Source: Chionis minor
Lineage: Eukaryota > Chordata > Aves > Charadriiformes > Chionididae
Direction: 5' to 3'
NCBI GenBank assembly: GCA_013398295.1
Contig: VZSF01001071.1
Location: forward strand, 609,829 to 673,828
DNA: 64,000 nt
Both the position numbers and the translations under genes were made by a program. The notes under the pieces were generated by a model that was not told the DNA's origin, made no database searches, and was given only the letters and a program-made list of their open reading frames with translations. Positions 57,181-64,000 of this stretch are shown here, in pieces (the first letter of the stretch is position 1; each line of letters starts with the position of its first letter).

Positions 57181-60100
57181 GCACAGTGGGTAGGAGAGCA
57201 AGCCAAGATCTGAGAAGTGCTTGAATTACTCTTTTTTTCCAGCATCCCATGAAGCCCAGTTAGGAGAGTGTTCAGGTTACAGGATCCTGTGGAGAGCACG
57301 CTGCGACGAAGTGCCACTGTGCAATTATTGCTAGCGACGCTGTGGGCTGCAAAGGGGTTTCTGTTGGATTTTGGAGCAGATGTGCAACACTGCGCATGGT
57401 CTGCAGTCATGGCCTAGGGGGCTGCAAGGCTCATTCCAGGTACCTCACAGGGCACCTTTTATTAAAAAATCCAATAATAGCATAAATTAATCCTGGGACA
57501 TAGTATTCTGCATGCTGATCTTCTAATTGTTCCTAGAAGATACTCACGTTTGCTCACTGAGGTCTTGCCCTACAGTCCCAGATGTCGGAGCTCACAGGCT
57601 CACATACTTCACCTGGTGCTAAGAAACAGGTCTCAGCATGGTCTGCTGGGGAAAGTGCATGATGCAGAGGCTATGCCTTTGCTTTCTCAAGTCTTTCAGT
57701 AGCTTGGGGATAAAATCCATCCCTATTTCAGGAGCACTGCCCTTTGTCTGCTGGGACAGCCCCATTACAGCCTTTGTGCCTAGCAGGGACCTGCCATCTA
57801 AATCCATTTTTGGGCCTCTGCCTTATTACCCTGCCTAGGGCTAAACTTAGAGGAGCAGGCTGGCACATTTGCCGTGATTTCCTTTAGTGCTGCTGGAAAA
57901 ACCAAAGAGGGAGATTCATAAAGCAAGCTGATGCCCAAAGGGCTGTGGTTTGCAAGGTATTTTTGGTGCTGCGATAGTTAAGCATTTTGCTCTACGGCGC
58001 AAGCAAGAGCAGGGAGCAGGTATTCTGCTTCAGGGAGAGTAAGAAGGCAAATTAATTTCATGCAATATTTTGAGTGCACGTGCTCCTTCCTTATACCTTA
58101 GTGCTTTTCAAACACAGGATGACAACACCCAGCAATTTCCCTGCCAGGAAAGATCTTCTTTTTATCCCTATTTTAAAAACTGGGGCTCAATAGGTGAGCA
58201 TTTGAGATGCCCCGGTAAACCAGACCTGCCCCTGACTGCTGCCCCACGACCTGTGCCACCTCTGCCTTCCCAAGCAGACATCTCAGACACTCTGGGGCAC
58301 CAAAACCAGGAGCAGATGCCTGTGTTTAGTGCAGGTGGGCTAAGGAGGATGTTAAGCTCAAGGGACCCCTAGGAAGCATTGGGCACCCTAAGAAGCAGAG
58401 CTCCCCTCCCTGCCATTCCCAAGGGGAATAGGGGCTCTTCTGGGACACCAGGTAGTCCCTGGCAAAGATAACCTCTTCTCCCAACCCAGGGCAGCAAACT
58501 TGCCTCCCCAGGCAAGCTCATTTCCTCTGCCTCCTTTGGGCAGCAAAATTCAATTTTGTGTAGACCCCTGCGAAAGCTGGAGCCAGCTCTGGAAGACAAC
58601 CCCAGATGTACCATGAAGGCACATGAGCTCGCAGCAACCACTAGCTTTTGCCTTCCATCTGCTCTGATTAAACACGTTTGTGACAAACTGGCTGTGCATT
58701 CCTCCAGGAAAAATGAAAAAAAAAAATAAAAATCTTGAGTTGAAACAAAACCAAAAATGACAAGACAAACCCGTTTGAGAGCTGGGAGTTCAAAGCCATG
58801 TCTTTTGGAGGATGAAGTCCTTTTCCTTCCTGAATTCCCCCCTCTCCCTTCTGCTGCTTTCTATACATGGGGGGAATTATCTTGGGAATCAAAACTGTCC
58901 AGTTCCTTTTCAAATGAACACGGAGTGCGGTGCTATTTTAATGTTTCCAGGCGTGCATTATGAGGGGAAGGCAGGCAGATCCTGGCTGCCACCTTGGCTG
59001 GTCCAGCTCCCACCTGGCCCAGCAGCCCTTCTGCCCACCAAAGCAGAGAGCTCCCTGCCTCTGGCTGATGGCACCGATGGCATGGCACGGCTCACTCCAT
59101 CCGTACCCAGGGTACACTGAGGCCAGTGTTTTAAGGAAGATGCCAGAAGAGGCTACGGAGAGGGTGGTCAACCACCCCCTAAGCTATTGTTTGCTGCTAA
59201 TACCAGTATCGGTGAGAGCTCAGCCTTGAGGGTGTGCAAAGAGGAGCAGCGTTACACATGGCGAGCCCCATGTGCCTTAGGTGGGGACGCAGTATCGCTG
59301 TTGTATATTAGATATCAGGTAGGAAATGAACATGATCGATCGTTTCTAAATCAGGCCTCCTCTGGGATCGCTGCTCACCAGCTGCGATATACAAGCCCTG
59401 ATGCAGCACGGAGGTTTTCATGAGCCCCTGTCTGCCCCAGGGGCTGGTAAATGCCACCGGGCTTCATGATGAGATCCGGACCTTCGTCTGCTCCTTCTAT
59501 CTCCAGCCCATCAGCCCATCCGCTGGTAATTGAAAGCTGCCTGGAAATTACTAGTCAAAGTTTCTGCAGCAGAGGAGTGCTGCTCTTGTGGATTTCCTCC
59601 GTGGTTTCCAGCAGCCTCTTGTTATGAATGTCAAATCCCTGCATTTCCCACAAAAAGAGCTAACAAAGCCTTCACACGGTCTATTTGTTATTCCACTGCT
59701 TTTTACATCCTTTTGTCCTACCCTTTTGAATGGATTAAGAAACCCTCAGATACTGGCACCTGAGGGAAAATTCGGCTCAGCTTATATGCAAATTCCACAT
59801 GTTTGTAATTCAAACTGTGTTGATTAGGTACAGTAAATAAGTATTGATTCTGACTAGATGGTTTATGTAACTAAGCAGCGCAGCAGGAATGAAGCATTAC
59901 AACTATTACAGCTGCATGTGCAAATTACAGAGCTCTCATTTATCGGAATAGTTGAAATGAACTGCTCCTGCTGTGCTGATTAGTTAAATAAGCCATCAAA
60001 TCAGGGAACATAACCATGTGCTGAAACACCGTGCGCAATCTGGAATTATGTATTGGACTGTAACATTTGTGATTCATACCGGCTAGTCATCCGTCTAACC

Positions 60101-61685
60101 AACTCAAGGCAAAGAGCGATTTTTCTTATCCTAAACACATAATGTGATATTTGCTCTCCCCAAATATTTAAATGCAGAGCTATCCTGTGGTGACTGGCTA
60201 GGGCTTTAGAGTGCTTGTGAGCATGAACTGTACAGATATTAAATGTTAGCAGAGAGCAGGCAGGAATGATTTTGTGAACAGGAGCCACATCTAAATTCCA
60301 GGCAGGGCCAGTCATGACCCTCATCTCCACCAGATATGAGTGCTGTCTATCAGTGCCTCGGCAAAGCGACTCGCATCTGTCAGGTGTGGCTGGTCCCCTT
60401 GCCCGGCTGGTCCCCCAGGAGACAATTGCTTTAGCAGCCCTATGGTGATTTTTATGAAGGGTTTACTTCCAGCATTTTTGTCAGTTTTAGTTGTTACACT
60501 CAGACGGCATGTTGGGGAAAGAAAAAAAAAAAAAAGGCAGCAATGCTGTTTGCAGGCAGGGCTATGAAGATTTCTGATTATTCCTGCTTTTACGGTCTTG
60601 ATGGTTATTAGATGCAGCAGACTCGCTATGGCCTCCAGCTGGGCAAGTCTTCTGTCTTCAGCAAGCTGCATGAGGGGCAGGTGCCCTCTCCTCTCACCCT
60701 ATCTTTGTCCTCTTTCCTAGGTGTCAACTGCCTCCTTCATCCAGAGACCATCAAAAGTCCTGCTTAGACGGACCGTTGGTCTGGTGCAGTAAGGCTGTCC
60801 TCATTTTCTTACCTCTTGGGCTGTTCCCTCTTGAACCTGTCCTCCGCCTCTCGCAAAACTTCCAAATAGGAAAATGGGGAGAAGAGGTACAAGGAACTGT
60901 AGAGCCCTGTGTGGCTGCGTGCTGCTGGGCTGAGGACCGTGAGTCATGTGAAGGGCCAGGAATGGATGTGGGTTGATATTTTAGGGGAAGCTAGTGAAGA
61001 GAGCAAAAAAGAGACCTACCTCGTGGGCTGTGCAGCAGCCCTAAGGGATACACTGGGAATGCACTGTCACGGCACACAGCCTTATACAAGGGGTTTCAAA
61101 GGGGCAAGCTCCTCCTTCAAGCAAACCCTCCTTGTTTATCCTTCACCCTGGTCTGTATACCTGGATATTTGTGCTTCTTTCAGGCGTTTAATTGCATAGC
61201 CAACAACGCTGAGCTTGGCAGCATGCTTTAGTAGGGTTTTGGGCTGGTGCCTGGTGGTCCTTGCCCAGCACGTGTGAATGAGACATGGCGCTGCAGGGCT
61301 GGGGAGTAGCACACGCTAAGCCACAACAACAAAACCATGAGGCACCTGTTAACAGGCTGGATCTGATTTTGCAAAATCTGCCCAGATCTTTGGCCTAAGC
61401 CTTGCAGAGATGTGATGCAGGCTGAATATCAAGTAGAGCTGAGTTATATAATGTTTTACAGTGACTGGTAAGATTGATGACCTGGAAAATAGGATTTGGC
61501 ACCACTGCCAGCAATTGATGAGTGTGCTGACGCCTTGTGCAGGTAACAGGGGGTCTCTTGGCCAGGCTGTGTCTACCTCAGGTCCTGGCTTGGGCTTGTT
61601 CCTTCCCTACACTGACGTACCTCCTGACTTCAGACTGACCTTCTGGCCATGCTATGGTGTTTTCCCACTTTCTGTAAGCATCCTG
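57181..61685. other. Non-coding stretch, no gene seen
   Basis: No supportable exon. The interval 59830-60340 is AT-rich, free of recognised repeats and dense in homeodomain-like TAAT/ATTA cores, so it is a candidate conserved non-coding element; sequence alone cannot show this. A short A-run lies at about 60521-60534. Confidence 0.45.
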
Positions 61686-61689
61686 TTGG

Positions 61690-62173
61690 ATACCTCTCAG
61701 TGGCCTGGAGGAGGGGATGGACTGTACCCACATCAAGTTTGCAGATGGCAAGGAACTTGGTGGGGAGATGCGCTTTGGAGGTCCTGTCCAGCCTGAGTGC
61801 TTCTCTGGCTCTGTAAGTCAGCAATACTGTGCTTGCTGTGCAAAATGAGAGTTTGTATTTTGCAAGGCTAATCAGTCCTATCCTAATTGGAAGTCCAGAT
61901 CACCAGGGGATAGGTGAAGCGTTACTTCTGAGATCCTCTGGGGAATTCTGGGGTTTGCCTTCCAGTACAAGCACATCGCCAAAACAAATCAGGTGAGGCT
62001 TAACCATGGGTTTGCATTATAGTTGACAGGGAATGTTAACTCCTGATTTACACTGCCATGAGCAGGAACAGGATCATACTTTCGGTCTATCAGACAGGCT
62101 TCATGGACAACATCTGGACCAGATGACCTCCAGAGGTCCCTTCTATCCTCAACTATTCTGTGATTCCGCGATT
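61690..62173 (+). mobile_element. Degraded CR1-like LINE 3' fragment
   Basis: Near 61720-61770 the plus strand encodes CTHIKFADGKELGGE-like sequence, a decayed version of the CR1 [14 protein letters not shown] block (here with G for the second catalytic aspartate). At 62110-62173 the words ATGACCTCCAGAGGTCCCTT and CAACTATTCTGTGATTCCGC give the CR1 3' terminus. The 3' end call is firm. Between these two ends the alignment is loose and most of the ORF2 C-terminus seems to be deleted, so the RT part is less certain. Confidence 0.7.
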
Positions 62174-63504
62174 GTATTTATTTAGCACCTTGCCACAGAA
62201 GAGAGTCATGATACTGTATAATACCCTGTTACAAAAGCCCAGTGCAAATACCAACTCCTGGACTAAAAACCAGCGAAACAAATTAAATGATAGAAGAGAC
62301 AGAGGTGGGCAGGAGGGTTTGTAAAGGGCTCAGCACTGGCAGATATTTCAATGACAATGAATTTCTATTACTCACCCTCAGTTCAGCTCTGACACCCGAG
62401 CAATATAAAAATGCACATCAAAAATCCTTTAACTGCACAGTTTTGCAGTACCCATCAGAGTGAGCTTCAACATGGCTCCATCTGTATAAGGAAGTTGTTA
62501 CAGGAGCGTGAAAAATTGGAAGCAGATAGACCATTGTAATTAACCTCTAATTATTGCCATGAATAAATAAATATTACAATGAAAATAAAGAGTCATTTCT
62601 ATCTAAGAGCACCCTCCAGTTCCTTTGGGCATAAAAGTACATTACAAACAGGAAAATAAATATGTAAAGGCAGAAAACCTAATTGGACCCTACGGAGAGC
62701 TCCATCTCCTTGAGATGCTCTGCCGAGGCACCACAGAGCCCTTCTGAGCTGAACCAAAGCCAACATTTCCCAGAAAGCATGCAAAAAAGGCCAGTCACGT
62801 TTGCCTCTAGGAAGAAAAAAACAGTGGCTTTAGGAGTGAAATCTTCACTGCAGCTAAAGCTAAAGGGAACAACTTGTGAAGGAGGGTTATGTGAGGGCAG
62901 GAGTTTCAAGCTGGACTAAGAAAAGGAGAGGAAGTTCCTGACATCATTCACTGTTTTGGAGAGACCTGAATTAAGCTGGTTCTGTGCCTGGGTCTTCCTG
63001 TGGTCTACAAGGTGGAGGCAGTCCTCTGAGCTGTGCTGGGAGCCCGTGGTTCGTGGTGGGTGGTGGGATGCTGCCCCTCCTTTGCAATCCACGGTACCTG
63101 AAGCACGGCTGGGCACTAGGGGTTTCAGCAGCCTTCCCAGCTGCCCGTAAGGCTGGTGGCAGATGTGGGCAGCAGCCCTGCACATCTGGAGCACTCCGGT
63201 GGGATCCTCTCCCCACTGCCTCTCAGCAAAATGTGGGTGGGAAACACCACACTAAAGTCATGGCCTTGCGTCCTCTTTGCTCTGGCATAAAGGAGCATGG
63301 AATCCATGGCAAAGCACCATGGGCAATGCAAGAAGTCAACAGGCTTATTTCAGGTAGCTAAAAGCAGACTTTGCTTTTGCCTCTAGGCCTGCCTGATGTG
63401 CTGGATTTTAGCATCTAGGTACAGACCGACTGTGGTCAAGCTGCCATCTTTTGTAAAACTGTGGTCTCTAAGCCCTGCTGTAAAATGGTGTTACAAGGTG
63501 CTGT

Positions 63505-63546
<42 letters not shown>

Positions 63547-64000
63547 CAAAAATATAAAAANGAGCAGAGTATATTACAATCAGGAAAAAAATCAGAAGTG
63601 TATGAATTCCTCAAGAGGAAGGGGATGATCATTTTAGTTTTACTAGTGTTGCATACGCTTGCTGGCTTTATTTAGAAAGGGGGTGGCCTCATCCCCATTG
63701 CTATTCATATTACCTGGGCATTTCCCACAGAGCAGAGGCGGTTTTGCAATTTCATTTTACTTTTCGTTTTCCCTCCCTGGCCTGCTGGGAAATGACTGCA
63801 GAAAGCACATGGCTGCACCGACCCGTGCCGGAGCACAGTGCGTGACAGGCGGCCGAAGCCAGCCCTGCCCTGGGGCCAGGGAGCCGGGGCATCCCGGAGC
63901 CAGGCACCCGCTGCATCCCACCGGGAGTCTGCGTGCGTGGGGGTTCACACTGGAGAGTTCCACCTCCCCCTGTAAGAAGAAGGTTTGGTGGCAAATTAAA
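62174..64000. other. Non-coding stretch to the window end
   Basis: No supportable exon. A GC- and CpG-rich patch at about 63780-63960 may be the start of a small CpG island, though it is cut by the window end. A poly(A) run with a nearby N lies at 63509-63561. Confidence 0.45.
63509..63561. repeat. Poly(A) run (A36) with nearby single N
   Basis: Thirty-six consecutive A residues (63509-63544) are followed by a short A-rich segment and a single N at 63561. The A-length and the N indicate a poorly resolved homopolymer. No retrogene or LINE body is visible immediately upstream. Confidence 0.9.

Noticed and set aside
63509..63544. Poly(A) run as the tail of a processed pseudogene
   Set aside because: No gene-like frame or transcript-like sequence was recognised in the kilobase before it, and the nearby N suggests a plain homopolymer problem.

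Overview
This window looks like bird (probably neoavian) nuclear DNA. It has one intron-free vertebrate receptor coding exon, many CR1-family LINE fragments on both strands ending in the 8-bp ATTCTGTG-type 3' terminus, and two solo LTRs of the avian family that opens TGTCCTGGTTTCAGC. There are also vertebrate-style microsatellites and short assembly gaps. There is no operon structure, and almost all open frames are chance frames or retrotransposon remnants. The order-level placement comes from remembered repeat families, not from a search.

Layout. 1-1 kb: a possible minus-strand endogenous retrovirus (ERV) edge. 2.3-5.6 kb: plus-strand CR1 remnants, with an old endonuclease/reverse transcriptase copy upstream of a younger 3' segment and a small minus-strand CR1 tail dropped in. 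5.6-14.6 kb: non-coding. 14.6-17.3 kb: two head-to-tail minus-strand CR1 copies, one containing a perfect 217-bp duplication around a single N. 19.7-22 kb: an ancient minus-strand CR1/L3-type LINE. 26.4-27.3 kb: the only confident gene, a cysteinyl leukotriene receptor 2 (CYSLTR2)-like GPCR, plus strand, preceded by a good splice acceptor. 31.5-32.1 and 37.3-37.9 kb: two independent solo LTRs, both minus strand. 39.0, 47.1, 56.1 and 61.7 kb: further CR1 fragments; the 56-kb copy was itself hit by another CR1 that left a visible 13-bp target-site duplication. The rest is unique-looking non-coding DNA with microsatellites.

Functionally the window is one G-protein-coupled receptor locus in a large repeat-sprinkled intergenic/intronic landscape. 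No other exon could be supported from sequence alone, and I found no convincing previously undescribed biological system. The most useful observations are the short C-tail and start-site arrangement of the receptor, the dated insertions (nested CR1, LTRs with 5-bp duplications), the candidate retroviral leader at the left edge, and several assembly defects.
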